A stretch of 64,000 nt of DNA from Rotaria sp. Silwood1 (lineage: Eukaryota > Rotifera > Eurotatoria > Philodinida > Philodinidae), in NCBI GenBank assembly GCA_905250075.1, contig CAJNOP010000030.1:392287-456286 (forward strand), written 5' to 3'. Position numbers and translations under genes: made by a program. Positions 33,801-43,500 of the stretch are shown piece by piece (within the stretch, counting starts at the first letter, position 1; every line of letters begins with the position of its first letter). Under the pieces are notes generated by a model. The model did no database searches, had not been told where the DNA came from, and saw only the letters and a program-made list of their open reading frames with translations.

Positions 33801-35231
33801 AAAAAAAGAGCCATAAGAATGTTTTCAAAATTCGAAAAAAAGTTAAGACACTTTAATAATTAGAAAATAACAATCAATTTTTCTTAGGATATAATTCAAT
33901 AATAGTTCATTTCATTTCTACAATTAATTCTAGATATAATTCGAATAGAAAAATCAATTTAGTCACATAAGAGTTAATTAAATAATTGTTATTCGTATTA
34001 ATTTTTATTCATTATTATTTTAGATTAATATTTTTATCAAAGCCATGTGAACCAACTGTATTTAAACGTCTTCTCAAAGAATTATGGAAAGCTGTAATTA
34101 GTGATTTAGAAAAAGTTATTGTTTTACCACCATTTGCTGATTCAAAAAATCTTTTAACACTTCCAGCAGCTAAAATTGAAGATGCTTATCGACTTTTATC
34201 AGGGGTTAGTTATTTTTGTCTTTATTCAATCAAAATGATATATATATACATATAAATCTTGTATTAAAATAGGAATTAGGTCGAGATAATGATCGAAGTT
34301 TGACTCAAAAACAATGTCAAATATTAGATCGTGCTTTAGAAGATTTAAAAGAATTTTTTCATGCATCTGGACAAGGTTTAAAGAAAAATTATTTAGAAAA
34401 AACTGCTGAATTACAATCACTTAAATATGCTCTTTCATTATATACACAAACAACTGATTCATTAATTAAAACATTTGTTAAAACTGAAAAAGAACAAGGT
34501 AATATCATACAAAAATTATTCTTTATCGATTGATTGAAATTCTTTTTTTTTGTTTTTTTATTCAAGATCGTCCAGCATTTGAAGAATCTTTTGGTGAAGT
34601 ATCAATTCAAGTTGATTTATTTACACATCCAGGTACTGGTGAACATAAAGTTACAGTGAAAGGTATTTCAAATACAAAAACAAAAAAAAAAAAAAAAAGA
34701 TTTTGATTTTTATTCTTATAATTTAGTTGTTGCTGCAAATGGTCTTAAATGGCGTACAACTGGAATGTTTCGTCCTTATGTTGAATTAGCTATGTGTGGT
34801 CCTCATTTACATGATAAAAAACGAAAACATACAACTAAAACAAAGAGTAATACATGGATACCAAAATATAATGAAACTTTTCATTTGTAAATTATTTTTT
34901 TTTTTTATTTTGTTTGAATAAAAAATTTATTTTTCTTTTTTGTTTTAGTCTATTGGGTAATGAAGAAGAACCAGATTGTTATGAATTAAACATTGCTGTA
35001 AAAGATTATTCATTTATGCGTGAAGATCGTATTATTGGATTAAATGTTATTAAATTAACACAAGTTTGTGAACAAGGTTCATGGTCATCATGGATTCCAC
35101 TTGGTTCTCGTATTAATTTTGATGATACTGGTTTAACTATATTGAGAATATTATCACATAGAACTAATGATGAATTAGCTAAAGAATTTGTTGCACTTAA
35201 ATCAGCAAGGAGACATAAAGAAGAAGTATGA
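6839..35231 (+). CDS. UNC13: Unc13/Munc13 synaptic vesicle priming protein, long isoform
   Basis: Thirty in-phase exons: join(6839..6914,6979..7078,13137..13464,13939..14007,18246..18291,18352..18649,22833..23034,26570..26718,27605..27707,27754..27828,27881..28100,28544..28664,28717..28823,28878..29019,29082..29123,29188..29494,29555..29652,29732..29882,30803..30871,30931..31020,31299..31606,31665..31750,32232..32370,32590..32686,32745..33289,34024..34204,34273..34498,34567..34662,34727..34886,34949..35231), 1637 residues. Domains: N-terminal C2A (about 10-140, with [12 protein letters not shown]); candidate calmodulin-binding segment [16 protein letters not shown] (about 358-373); C1 (about 504-553, with [16 protein letters not shown] and all Cys/His); C2B (about 620-740, with [11 protein letters not shown] and an acidic DEDDD Ca-binding loop); MUN (about 770-1450); C2C (about 1470-1610). 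Known role: diacylglycerol/Ca-regulated opening of syntaxin for vesicle priming at presynaptic active zones. The C2A-bearing form corresponds to the RIM-binding long isoform. Introns vary from about 50 bp to 6 kb. Confidence 0.97.
10525..10790. repeat. fold-back repeat, arms about 105 bp
   Basis: The left arm (about 10525-10630) and right arm (about 10672-10790) are near-perfect reverse complements. Both contain the blocks AATCAAGATCTTTTAG and CTATAACTATGACTAATGAT in opposite orientation, around a spacer of roughly 45 bp. A transcript of the intron would fold into a long hairpin. No target duplication could be defined. Confidence 0.75.
11175..11515. repeat. fold-back repeat, family also at 16030-16315
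   Basis: The two halves are approximate inverted copies: ACTCCAAAGTT near the left end answers a diverged copy near the right end, and TTTTAAGTCTACTATTAATA answers ATTTTAAGCCTACTATCATC (reverse complement). The same end motifs (CTTAAAATA, TAACATAAC) recur in the repeat at 16030-16315, so this is a dispersed family. Limits are approximate. Confidence 0.6.
12858..13036. mobile_element. 179-bp hAT-like MITE with G/C runs
   Basis: Perfect 12-bp terminal inverted repeats CAGTGGCGTACG, flanked by an exact 8-bp duplication ATATGATT (12850-12857, 13037-13044). CAGTGGCGTA is a common hAT-type terminus in animals. The interior has poly-G/poly-C runs (GGGGGGG and CCCCCCC) in an otherwise strongly AT-rich intron. 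No coding capacity; open frames on both strands here are by-products of the palindrome. Confidence 0.88.
16030..16315. repeat. fold-back repeat related to 11175-11515
   Basis: CAAATCTACTATCAATATAT in the left half is answered by the reverse complement of ATATTGATTATAGACTTAAAA in the right half. The right part ends with ATCTTTAACATAACTTTGGAG, resembling the end of the repeat at 11175-11515. Arms are diverged; limits are approximate. Confidence 0.5.
16366..16558. mobile_element. 193-bp GC-rich element with long terminal inverted repeats
   Basis: The left end CAGAGATGGACAAAATCGCA continues into CCGCGCC. The right end in reverse complement reads CAGAGATGGACAAAGTCGCA and also continues into CCGCGCC, so 26 of 27 bases match. 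The CAGAGATGG start is typical of hAT termini, but the 8 bases on either side (GTATCGAT, GTTGTCAA) do not match. The target duplication is therefore missing or eroded. No coding capacity. Confidence 0.75.
17541..17830 (+). repeat. tRNA-like dispersed repeat (possible SINE)
   Basis: Box A-like TGGCTATGTTG (17567-17577) is followed 27 bases later by box B-like GTTCAAATC (17604-17612), the spacing of a tRNA-type internal promoter. The downstream body contains TTTGTTTCAGATCACCTGTC and CGATAGCATGCTG, which recur in diverged form near 46770-46800. The later GGTATCAAACTAATGAATCT also has a counterpart near 46950. A tRNA-derived SINE is a reasonable reading but is not proved. Confidence 0.4.
18650..20155 (+). 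promoter_or_regulatory. intronic region upstream of alternative Unc13 first exon
   Basis: This intron segment precedes the candidate internal first exon at 20156 and would hold its promoter. It includes an alternating TA tract near 18909-18947 and, just upstream of the exon, a stretch with strong strand bias: CT-rich around 19948-19980, then a GC-richer, CG-containing region 19990-20150 unlike the surrounding intron. A raised CG and GC content next to a coding first exon fits a promoter; no specific site is called. Confidence 0.35.
20156..20802 (+). CDS. UNC13: candidate alternative first coding exon of Unc13 (isoform B)
   Basis: An open frame of 215 codons starts at an ATG in good context (CACCATGT), beginning MFGWLRDSL. 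It contains poly-His, poly-Gln and acidic tracts and ends at a strong donor (ATT AT|GTGAGT) in phase 2. The next Unc13 exon, 22833, begins in exactly the phase needed (one base), the same phase used by the upstream exon 18352-18649. Spliced to it, the frame continues into the calmodulin-binding and C1 regions without the C2A domain, giving a product of about 1547 residues. Worms and flies also make Unc13 forms with different N-termini from internal promoters, so this is plausible. A low-complexity intrinsically disordered head with no recognisable domain is all that can be seen in the exon itself. Confidence 0.7.
21055..21130 (+). repeat. tRNA-like segment, probably repeat-derived
   Basis: TTGGTTGAATGGTTTAA resembles a tRNA D-arm/box A, and GTTCGAATC (21110-21118) is a near-consensus box B at tRNA spacing. 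The acceptor and anticodon stems do not pair well, so it is not called as a functional tRNA. Words around 21185 and 21240 (TAATCCGAAATTAAAAT, AATGTGAACTA) recur near 30616-30640, suggesting a dispersed repeat. Confidence 0.3.
21898..22776 (+). CDS. LDAH: lipid droplet-associated hydrolase, nested in an Unc13 intron
   Basis: Intronless, 292 residues (human LDAH 325). An alpha/beta hydrolase of the LDAH/C2orf43 family: oxyanion-loop motif [16 protein letters not shown] (about 32-47), nucleophile elbow GHSIG with Ser107, LFPTIERM (about 130-137), hydrophobic hairpin about 150-170 fitting lipid-droplet binding, FYYGTNDHW with Asp244, and His273 in LHAF. The whole Ser-Asp-His triad is therefore present. 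Known role: lipid-droplet surface protein linked to sterol/triglyceride turnover, with debated ester-hydrolase activity. It lies on the same strand as Unc13, between candidate first exon B and exon 22833. Its stop is only 56 bp before that exon, and an AATAAA (22796-22801) lies in this gap. No introns of its own, unlike most neighbours. Confidence 0.95.
   Translation: MVSKQEIIKINGILTHIYQLGNPLLSSKSIVIIPGNPGLGGFYIPFAHELYNLFNENISILIISQAGHSPPLKYCFTLNEQIEHKMKTIEKVLPINKNHRLILIGHSIGAYMVLNMLDKFQNNLDRAFFLFPTIERMKESNAGKRFIRWYSILIYLLPFLCFIINLLFPFNCLKKKLISYYFSNSPLDDRSILIDTVLYDLLNPITIKNLLQMANEEMFVVRKRNDKIIKCFINKITFYYGTNDHWVPHDIVKQMKEIYPKGDIIECTNRYLHAFVLRHSKELAKIVFDRID
23035..24116 (+). other. Unc13 intron segment before the nested orphan gene
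   Basis: Follows the exon ending at 23034 (AAT CAA|GTAAGA). AT-rich with homopolymers; no exon-like segment in phase was found. It should contain the promoter and leader of the nested open frame at 24117, but no motif is distinct. An in-frame stop at 24078-24080 with no acceptor after it shows that the 24117 frame does not continue upstream. Confidence 0.45.
24117..24929 (+). CDS. single-exon orphan gene nested in an Unc13 intron
   Basis: Complete open frame of 270 codons with its own ATG, an upstream in-frame stop and a TAA end. I do not recognise the family. The start may be residue 1 or Met4. Visible features: a basic N-terminal patch (LFRRRS, about 19-24), an acidic stretch [11 protein letters not shown] (about 36-46), a possible amphipathic helix around [15 protein letters not shown] (about 62-76), a PEPEPY turn (about 203-208), a basic helix-like stretch [18 protein letters not shown] (about 219-236) and an acidic C-terminus. 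There is no signal peptide or membrane segment. Codon use is AT-rich like its neighbours. It is not a terminal Unc13 exon, because no acceptor precedes it in frame. It may be a lineage-restricted gene or an old retrocopy of an unknown parent. Confidence 0.65.
   Translation: MEIMYSNPNSRSNSIVKLFRRRSTATTSGVGESLYGDDLEWDKSDFTRHLPESDALSSYDVNEMAEILRNRFLEFDMSSQIDGHNNTPSRQSSFISDVLTPMTNYDFTIEEFLKTNSTISTKIAFDIESLYETKIIKQPFHRSLINLNIKNQEKTILSSKHLSLMDITSIEWTFLKHATPRALLLTKANYRTSFSELPQSMEPEPEPYLFDTKTSLNYSRLSRLAMIRLYMTKLREKVLSFVLETIQPLKRTPMPIITEETIETYDIIEE
24930..26257 (+). other. Unc13 intron segment upstream of candidate first exon C
   Basis: AT-rich sequence with a TA repeat near 25205-25220. It carries the 3' region of the nested orphan and would hold the promoter of the first exon at 26258 if that exon is used as a transcription start. 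I see no gene or clear motif. Confidence 0.4.
26258..26485 (+). CDS. UNC13: candidate alternative first coding exon of Unc13 (isoform C)
   Basis: Open frame from ATG ([13 protein letters not shown]) for 76 codons, ending at a strong donor AAT|GTGAGT in phase 0. The following Unc13 exon, 26570, begins in phase 0. Spliced so, it yields a short isoform of about 1340 residues lacking C2A and the calmodulin-binding segment but keeping C1, C2B, MUN and C2C. The middle is acidic and aromatic ([13 protein letters not shown]). The only upstream AG with a pyrimidine tract (26131-26132) is in the wrong phase for exon 23034, which favours a first exon over an internal one. A different acceptor cannot be ruled out without RNA data. 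Confidence 0.55.
28255..28343 (+). CDS. UNC13: possible alternative terminal exon of Unc13 after the C1 domain
   Basis: After a good acceptor (TTGTTGTTCTAG) the phase left by the C1 exon (ending 28100) opens a 28-codon frame ending in TAG. It encodes a charged peptide with [16 protein letters not shown]. Its codons (GAG, GTC, ACC, CTG) are less AT-biased than in adjoining exons. Use of this exon would truncate Unc13 just after C1. The constitutive route skips it (28100 to 28544), and known Unc13 proteins lack it, so this is a candidate only. Confidence 0.3.
29883..30802 (+). other. 920-bp Unc13 intron
   Basis: Longer than adjoining introns. It contains a GC-richer repeat-like stretch with short palindromes around 30145-30200 (CATCCGATGAGAC, CCATCCATCTGATGGATG) and words shared with 21185-21245. 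Open frames inside (30019-30243) show no coding character. Confidence 0.5.
31115..31156 (+). CDS. UNC13: candidate 42-nt cassette exon of Unc13 (MUN domain)
   Basis: TTCTTAG acceptor, 14 codons ([14 protein letters not shown]), donor AAA|GTAAGT. Length is a multiple of three and phase is 0 on both sides, so it can be included or skipped without changing frame. It would insert into the MUN domain between FFRMK and [10 protein letters not shown], two blocks that are contiguous in vertebrate Unc13. The GTAAGT donor is consensus. Confidence 0.5.
32457..32483 (+). CDS. UNC13: candidate 27-nt microexon of Unc13 (MUN domain)
   Basis: Acceptor CATCTACAG, then 27 nt, then donor ACG|GTAATA. It enters and leaves in phase 2, so nine residues (core FYTPKEFK) are added between VPEYP and [10 protein letters not shown], replacing the junction Lys by Asn and Arg. 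No stop is introduced. The flanking blocks are contiguous in human UNC13. Splice sites are good but the exon is short, so chance remains possible. Confidence 0.45.
33341..33690. repeat. fold-back repeat in Unc13 intron 33290-34023
   Basis: Inverted arms of roughly 120 bp. The outer blocks ATCTCATATTTTAAT and inner blocks GAAAAGCTCTACAAT (left) face their reverse complements (ATTAAAATATGAGAT, ATTGTAGAGCTTTTC) on the right. The arms are separated by about 90 bp. No target duplication or coding capacity is evident. Confidence 0.7.
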
Positions 35232-36338
35232 TCGAAAATTCATCTTTTTTTTTTTGTTTTTGTCATGCTATTTTCAATATCTCTCTCTCTCTCTCTGTAT
35301 TTTCAACGTCTGTGTTCTCTCTCTCTCTCTCTTTTTTTAAATAGTGCTACTCCCTAAAACAAACGGTTTTGTTTTTCTTCTTGTTGTTTATTCTTATTTT
35401 TCGCATATTTTTGTTTTTGAATTATGTTATAAACAAGGAATAAATCTATGGATAATATTATCTATGAATATTTGATCTAAAATGATTTAGGAAATTAAAT
35501 TCTTAAAATTAACTTCTACAATACTTAAATCATTTACTAATAATTACTATATCATATAAGAATTTTAAATTTCAAACAATATTACAGTATTGGTTTTCTC
35601 AGCCTTAAGAATTAGATGAGTACAAACAGGATTCGTTTCTTACTGGTGAAAAAATAATTGATTTTTTAATTGTTTGTATAAAACTATGCATTGATTTATA
35701 TCTCTGATAAGTTGTCACCCAAATATTCAATACACACAACGATCTCGATACTTGTTTTGAGTGATTTTACATATTGTTACTTTTTAGGTTAATGTTGATG
35801 TTCTTAAACGATCTTTAATAAATATTTTAATATCTTTTATCAATATTTCAGTGTCAAATGACAAAACTTATGAGAAACCTTTTTGTATTTTTTCTACAAT
35901 AATATGTATAATTATATTTTTCTATTATTTAGAAAGGTTTCATTGTATCGATCCCTGATCTTATCCTTCTCTTCTTGAAAATAGTCCCTTTAAATGTATC
36001 CAATAAGATTAGCTATTCATGATGAATTTTTTTGATCAAACAAGTCATTATTTGAAAACAACGTGTTTCAATTTATTCTCAACACTAAAACAAAATCCCA
36101 AAATATTATGAGTAACCTTACCTGTTAATCTCTTCTCTTTTTTCAAAATAACTGTCAACTGTAATTGTTATCAGTTATCGTTCTTTGCGTAGGCATCGTC
36201 GATGTATGAGAAGAGTTTGCTTACAACTGTTGTGACAAGAACGAAAATGAAAAATACTTAATCCAACAGTATAGGTAAGCGAGCACATCAAACATCATAT
36301 TGTTTTACATAGAAAGCAAAATAAAGTGAAGAACAAAT
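35232..36338. other. intergenic, Unc13 to TPR gene, with (CT)n tract
   Basis: Contains the Unc13 3' untranslated region and the TPR-gene promoter. Two CT microsatellites lie at about 35281-35296 and 35318-35331. Near 36270 the sequence TATAG|GTAAGCG is a possible donor of a non-coding leader exon for the downstream gene; this is not firm. No other gene is seen. Confidence 0.5.
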
Positions 36339-37246
36339 ATGGGATTTTATTTTTCGACTCTTCGTTTTTTTCCTTTAATGTCTACCAGCAATAATTCATC
36401 AACTACAATATCAAGTTCAACAAAATCTGTTCATCAATCGATGAATTCTAATCTTGAATCATTCGCATGTTTATGGCTTGATAAAAATGTTAATTCAACA
36501 GAGGATAATATAAAAACTCAAAAAGAACTTCATCGAATGATCAATCATCTTCGAATATTCGATAATATTGATAAATGTGNNNNNNNNNNGATTTGGGTTC
36601 TCTAGGAAAAATTCTATTAGAGATGGGTGAATACGAACAAGCTAGGAAATGCTATAAAAGAATGTTGGATGAAGGTCAACTTGTTTGTGGAAATGCATCA
36701 TTAGGCTTAGGTAAAATTTGTATGCAATGCAAGGAAGCTGATGAAAGTGTTAAACATTTGGAAGAAGCCTTACGTATAAGACAAAGTCTTTTGGGACAGG
36801 ATCATGCAGATGTTGGAGAATGCTATACTTTTATTGGAGGGCTCTACTGTTTCCTGCGATCAGATTATGATCAAGCGTTGTCCAATCTAAAGAAGGCTGT
36901 TCAAATTCAAGAGGTAGTACCAGTGCCTGATTATTTGTCTCTTGCTACAACTTATCATCACATAGCGGTTGCATATCGACATACGAAAGAATATGATTTG
37001 AGTCAAGATTATTTTTCAAAAGCTCTCAACATTCGACAAAAACTGTTACCTCACGATCATCCAGATATTGCTTCAATCTACAATAATCTGGGAGTATTGC
37101 ATGAATATAAAGGAAGTTATTCAGAAGCACTAAAATATTACGAAAACGCAGTCGAGATTTGGCGTAAAATTTTACCACCTAGTCATTTGCACGTTAAAGT
37201 GGCCGAAGAGAATATTCGTTCAATCAAAAATAAAATCAAAACATAA
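36339..37246 (+). CDS. TPR-repeat protein, interrupted by an assembly gap (partial)
   Basis: The first part (36339-36579) encodes a Ser/Thr-rich head and the block ESFACLWLDKNVNSTEDNIK. After ten Ns the frame has changed and encodes about 218 residues with five kinesin-light-chain-like TPRs (each about 40-42 residues, with repeated ALRIRQSLLGQDHADV and ALNIRQKLLPHDHPDI units), ending in TAA. The frame change across the Ns and the abrupt entry into TPRs show the gap is not its true length. From memory, this N-terminal block in bdelloid proteins is followed by a mono-ADP-ribosyltransferase-like domain and then TPRs; if so, that catalytic part is missing from the assembly. The start could also be the Met at about 36378 (MSTSNNSS). 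Role unknown; TPRs suggest protein binding. Confidence 0.75.
36580..36589. other. assembly gap (10 Ns)
   Basis: Ten Ns inside a coding region, with different reading frames on each side. The true size of the missing sequence is unknown. Confidence 0.95.
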
Positions 37247-40200
37247 TTTGATATACAATTGAAAATGTATTATTGAACATTTATCTATGTTTATATTATA
37301 TTCAAGCGTGACTATGCCTTGTTCATTCTCTATTTCTATAATAAAAGCATACTGTTTGACAATAAAATTGACATAAAGATTGTAATAAATTAATCCTTTT
37401 CTGTATAATTATTCTGAAAATGGTTTTTTCTCTATGGTTTTTTGGTTGTTGCTATCAAAGAGTAAGAAAGAAAGTTTAATCATTATTATCTTGAATGTTT
37501 AACTAGTTTAGAAAATCATAACAGCAAAAGTATGATGAATAGATGATATTGCTGTTCTTAATATGATTATCATCATTTGTTCACTTGTCGAGGTTGTAAT
37601 TCATACTATAGCAAAATGCATCATAGTTGTACATATCAGCAGAGTCGAAAAAGAAACTAAAGTCATTAAGATCCTGTTCATTGTAAGAATAATTCCGATT
37701 TTAAAATGAAGACAAACATTAGAGAGTTATTTAGTTGCAATAAATATTCATAGATTTGAAAGTGATTTTGAATTATTTGAAATACTTGAATAAATTTTTG
37801 GAAATGGCTGAATCAGTGTGTTCTAAAAGGAGACATTGTCTACAATGCGAGATGTATTCAATATTCATGGATAATTATAATCGTATTAGTTAACTCTTTT
37901 GTACCGACAAATTGGAAAAAAATACATTGGAGATTCAGAATTGTTTCCATTTTAATGAAAAAAAAAATACTAGGATTTGTATTTAAGAAAATTTCGTAAA
38001 CATTGCACAAATACTTATTTAATACTTCACATCACTTTTCCTCTTCAAAACCAAAGGAAGTCATTCGAAGATTGAGTGTAGGCATGAATAGAGTAGGCTA
38101 AAAATAATTTTCTTTTTTTATTATATTCTTAGACTAGGCTCATGCTTCTTTTATTTGTTTATTCATAATTCATTGACATGTTGAGTATGTTTCAACCGAT
38201 ATGTTCATGTAGACACATATTCTTAACGCAAAACATCTGTTTATTCAAACAAGTTTTAGTGTATTTCTTTCTAAGCAAAATAATATAATGTTCCTTCTTG
38301 AAAAATCTCATTATTTCTGAATTAAACATACTAATAAAAACTATTTAGTTAATAACAACACAAATTTTCTTGGTTTTCAATATTTTATATGAAAAAAATC
38401 TATTCAACGTTCGCTACTCCGGAAACTTATTATACTTGATGCGGTAAGGTTTCTTCGCACATAAAATTTGATTATTTTACTATATATTCATTATTAACAT
38501 ATTCTTCAAATCATCATAGATGAAGTTTTTCAAGTTGACAAATTTTGATCTTTGTATTAGAGTTATTTTTTATAAGTTCATTTTGCCAATTATTGCCGTG
38601 CATGTTGAAAATAAGAATATTTATCAATAAACTATTAAAAAGAAGTTCTATGAGAATGAAATAGTGAGCTATTCTATTTGAAATAGAAAAAAAAATGAAA
38701 CTCACTGAATTCAATGCGAATTTATCGATTGAAAAAGATTCCACTATAGAATTATTTGATGATTAAGATCATGTTTCTGCTTTATTGAAATGAAATAAAT
38801 AATTCTTTTTGTCGTTCTCATCATCTTTTAAACATTTGGAGTCCTATTCGACTCCTTCAAATTTTGTTTAAAGTCTTTCAAACTTTCGAAAATGGCAATA
38901 TTTACAGTAGTATTATGTCTTTTTTTTCTCTCATATTCACAATTTATTCAAAAACAAAGTTGTATTCTTTTTTATGTTCATACAAGTGAAACATTCATAT
39001 GAAGTGATAATGATGGATAGTGTTGGTTTGAACTTCTAGATAGTCGTCAACAAGATTCTCTCCTTTTAATAGGATTAATAGAATCGGACACTCAATCATA
39101 AGAAAACATATTGGCAATATTAAATTTCATATTCATGGATATTCAATCTAGATTAGAAATCATGTGGGAGTACATGATGTGTTTGAATAAGTTGATCATT
39201 ACGGATATGGCATAGAATCATATAATGTTTCATGCATATCTCTTTTTAATGAAAATACTTTTCATTAATTCAACCCAGTTCAATTTTATATTCCATCATG
39301 ACTACTAAGCTTATATCTTCAAATCTATTCTTTCTTCCAAATGAATCACACCAAAATTTATAATTTTTTTATGAGATCCTGATAACTTCCATAAGCAATG
39401 ACATAACTCTAGCGATGATAATTATAATGGTTTGACTACAATTGAACCGAATAATCTATATATATATATATCACAGTCGAGGAACAAGACCCAATGGCTA
39501 CAAATCTACTTACCAGTAGCAACGATGAAGTACCTTATTATGACTATTTTTGTGACAATACAAATGGTTACAGACAAACATGGAGAATATAGACCAGTGA
39601 TTTAAACGTAGATAACTTACGATCTATGTGACCGCAATGCATAGAGAAAACAAATTTGAACCGATAGTATTCATTAGTTTGGTAAAGAAGCAAATATCTT
39701 ACTCATACGGATTATTTACAAGATGTTATTGCACGTGTATTGCAAATAAGTAACAAAGGAAGGAAAATGAAAAAAAATAAATGGTACAAAGAATTTGTCA
39801 TCTCTATTAATCTATAATTAGAATTGATAATTTACTTTTGATTATGACTATTATATTTACTGGATTTTCTACCAATCATGTTTTTTTCTCCTATTGAATA
39901 CATTTTTGATAATATCTATAAGTAGATATAATTGTGAGGTTATTATTTGTTTTCTGTCGTAAATAATTTTCTTAAATTGAACTTTTTGGCGCGATGGACT
40001 TATTTTTAGAATAAATAAATTAAAATTTTACTTTTAAGATGATATGCTTTGAAAATTATCAGTGATTATAATTCTTACTTTTAAATAAATATCTGCTTTG
40101 CTCGTTATTCAAATTTTGAAAATATAAATTTACAGATTTCGTCACTACAGGATGAAACAATTTTGAAGCAGCGGTTTATTAAAATAAATTGTTGAGCATA

Positions 40201-40532
40201 CATCGATACATGGTTATAACTAAATTACTGAAATTTATCATAAAATCTTAAAAAACACTCTAACCAAAAAACTGTTGAAAAATTTTCATTGAATTTTAGG
40301 TCTAGCAACTGATGATTAATGAATACAAACTTAATAAAAAAAAAACCAAAAGCACCAATATGACAAATAAATGCTCTCATAGATTTTGATTCTACAAATA
40401 AAATAAGCAAACACAAAAAAAAACAGCAAGGCAAAGAAAAAGAAAGGAAAGAAAAGTTTTTCTTTTTAAATTCTTTTCTTTTCTATTCATTCTTCGTCCT
40501 TCTTTCATCTTCATTAAATAAAAAAGTTCTCC
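37247..40532. other. 3.3-kb intergenic region
   Basis: No convincing gene. Two short coding-like fragments, 37585-37700 on the minus strand and 39476-39592 on the plus strand, have no start, homologue or matching exons; they may be chance or decayed remnants. AT microsatellite near 39460-39471. The 3' part carries the leader of the TIR gene, with a strongly purine-rich then T-rich stretch at 40430-40490. Confidence 0.45.
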
Positions 40533-43500
40533 ATGGGTTGCGGAGCGTCAAATAATGACGTTGCTACATCACCGACACATGCCTTTTCTTTTGCTACATC
40601 ACCTAATACAAAAATGACAAATGCCAATACTTCACACGTCACTAACAGTAATCTATTTCATTTGAAATTCATCTTCGAAATACATTTGTTATGTTTTTTT
40701 TTCATTGTGATCATCTAGTTCCTACTACAAATACAACTAAGATTCTAATTGCAAGTCATACGACTCAACAAACGATCAGCGAACGATTAAGACAAGGATT
40801 AGTTGATCAAGATTTATCGTGCTATCTATTAAATGAAAATACACCACAATCATTAAGTGCTCGAGCTAATGTCATTCAATGGTGTGATGTATTTATTGTT
40901 GTCATTAGTCGACTTTATCAAAGAACTCCGTTTTGTATGGAAGTTCTTAATTATGCCAAAGATCTACATAAACCAATTATTTCTATTTTGGCTGAGACTA
41001 CTTTTCGACCGTATGGTGCATTAGGCGCAATATCAGCAAGTGCTATTCGATCGATCGTACTAAATAATGATACTTCCTTCATACATGCTGTGTCAGAAAT
41101 TACTAATAGCGCTCGAAATGTGGTGGCCAATAACAAAAATGCTGCAAAAGTTATGGATCTATCAGAGGTATAGATATTATAATGTGATTGTTTAAAACAA
41201 TGATTATTTTATCGTATCTAGATGAATGATAATCATACAATTTCTACATTTCCTCAAGGTTCATCTACTTGTACTGTGCTTATATGTACTACAGACGATG
41301 GTAATGTTGTCGGTCAACTGGTCTATGAATCTCTTACATCTACACAATCATCTGTAATTGTTGAGAATTTATTAAAGCCAAATGCTACTTGTAGCGTAGC
41401 TAAATGCACTGTATTTGTACCAATTCTTACACCTCAATTAGAACAAACGTCTCTCTGTCGAGCAGCATTTGAACAAGCTCGTCTTCTTTCTAAACCAATC
41501 ATACCAGTAATAGCGATTAAAAAGTGGCGTCCTGAAGGTTGGCTTGGATTGATTATTGCCGGACGTGTCTTTTTTCGTATTTTCGATCAAGAAACTGCTT
41601 ACAAACCTTTCTATGATAGCAATTGTATTACTGATTTACGAGTTGCAATAGAGGTATACAAATTTATATACTTTATACCATTCAAATGTTGTTTATAAGA
41701 AAAAAAAACAATCATCTAGATCAGAATCAGTTGAGTATTTAGTCAATTAAATGACTATTTGTATATGTTTTAAATCACTCATATATGTATACCGAATGGC
41801 TACGATTCGCATAGATCTGTAAGGGATTAGAGCACACAAGAACGCATTATAGCTCCTTGCGGTTTTCAAGATTGGATCTAATTAAGTCACATATAGAATG
41901 AAATATCATTATGTTCTAATCATTTTGAGTCCATTATACGTATACAAACAGGCTTTATGTTGACGACATACTAAATGAACAGTTAGTCATTGATCCTTAG
42001 TTCATTATTCATGAGGCTCAATTTTTCGATTTTTCCATTGATATCTGATGATTTTCAAAGAGAATAATGATTACTTTATTGCTTAATTACTTCTCTTTTT
42101 GTATTCAAATAGCATTTTACGAGTTTAGAACTTGTTTTCCATTCCTACAATGCCTTTTTGCGTGCATTCATTTTTCCACATATCCCAGAGGAAGTGTCAA
42201 AGGTGTAAATTTGATCAGAAAAAAAAGTCGCAGAAAAAGTTTACAATATGCATAAGTCCACTTAGTTTTGAATGTTGATTCTAAATATAATACTTGTTTG
42301 AATAGAAATAGATATTATTCGTTTGTCTTGAGAACAATCACATATCAGTTGAAAAAGCTAAAAACTAAGTTTCACTAAATAGACTTCATATTTTGTTATG
42401 TTGTCCATTTTTTTAGACCGTACACAATAGTTGATTTGATAGCGATTGAAAAGCTCTATTCATCATGAAGTGAACTAAGCGTAGAGAAACTTTAATTAAT
42501 GCAATAAATAAATGATCAATGAAATGCACATGATATTTTAAACTTAATATGTTAGTAATAGGAGATTTGTATATGGTCTAATATATTCAAAACATTATTT
42601 CAAATAAATTTACTACTATGAAAATATACCCTAAATAAAATCCTATCAGAATAACTTTAAATCATACTTCACTACTATTTGTTTTTTTGTTAAACGAATG
42701 CTCACATGATTGAGCTAAGAACCAATAATTATCTGTTCATTTAGTATGTTATGGAGATAAATCCTGTTTATACACCTATAATTGAATTCAAATACTTTGA
42801 GTTTAACATCAGAATGATTAAGAACTCATGATCTTTCATTCTATAAATGACTCGATTAGACTGAGCATTGAAAAACAAAATGGTCCGCAATATATTTTTA
42901 TGTATATCAATCTTTTGTAAATTATTTGGAATATTTATGTTAAGAAAATGTTGTCTAATGATGAACAAGGGTAATATACAACTAAAAGAATTTATTTATT
43001 ATGTCTTTTAAATTAAGCAACAAATTGTAAAAAAAAAAAAAAGTAAATTCCATTTCAGTTTCAAGTACTTTCCGTTTCTTTGAAAAGATGAACTATTGAA
43101 ATAAACTCCACAACTCTATTATATTAATCTATGATTTCTATTTAACAGACTGCATGTCAACCAGTTCCCAGTGAAACTGAACGTGAAAAAATCGAGAAGA
43201 ATGCACTTCAAAAAGAACTTGAAGAATGTAAAAGCAAACTATCAAGATGGCCACCAAAACGCAAATCTCGTGTTATTGATTCGATGAAAGCTCGACAACC
43301 TGTTCGTATTCAATTGCAAGAGCCACATGCCGACGCATATTTTGATCATACACATCATTCAATTACACGCATGACTTTTAGAGCACCTCCATCCATTGTC
43401 GATCAATATGGTTTGCCAAAACGACGACCTCTTGATTGCATGATAAGGTATATCAAATGAATTTTTATCAAATTTTAATTTTTAAAATTCTTAAACTAAA

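Noticed and set aside
37585-37700. Minus-strand Asp/Tyr/Phe-rich coding-like fragment
   Set aside because: No start, no acceptor and no neighbouring exon in phase; composition can arise from AT-rich sequence.
39476-39592. Plus-strand 38-codon fragment after an AG
   Set aside because: No matching upstream exon or recognised family.
40225-40434. Minus-strand hydrophobic open frame upstream of the TIR gene
   Set aside because: Phe/Leu-rich product of T/A-rich DNA in the promoter area; no homology.
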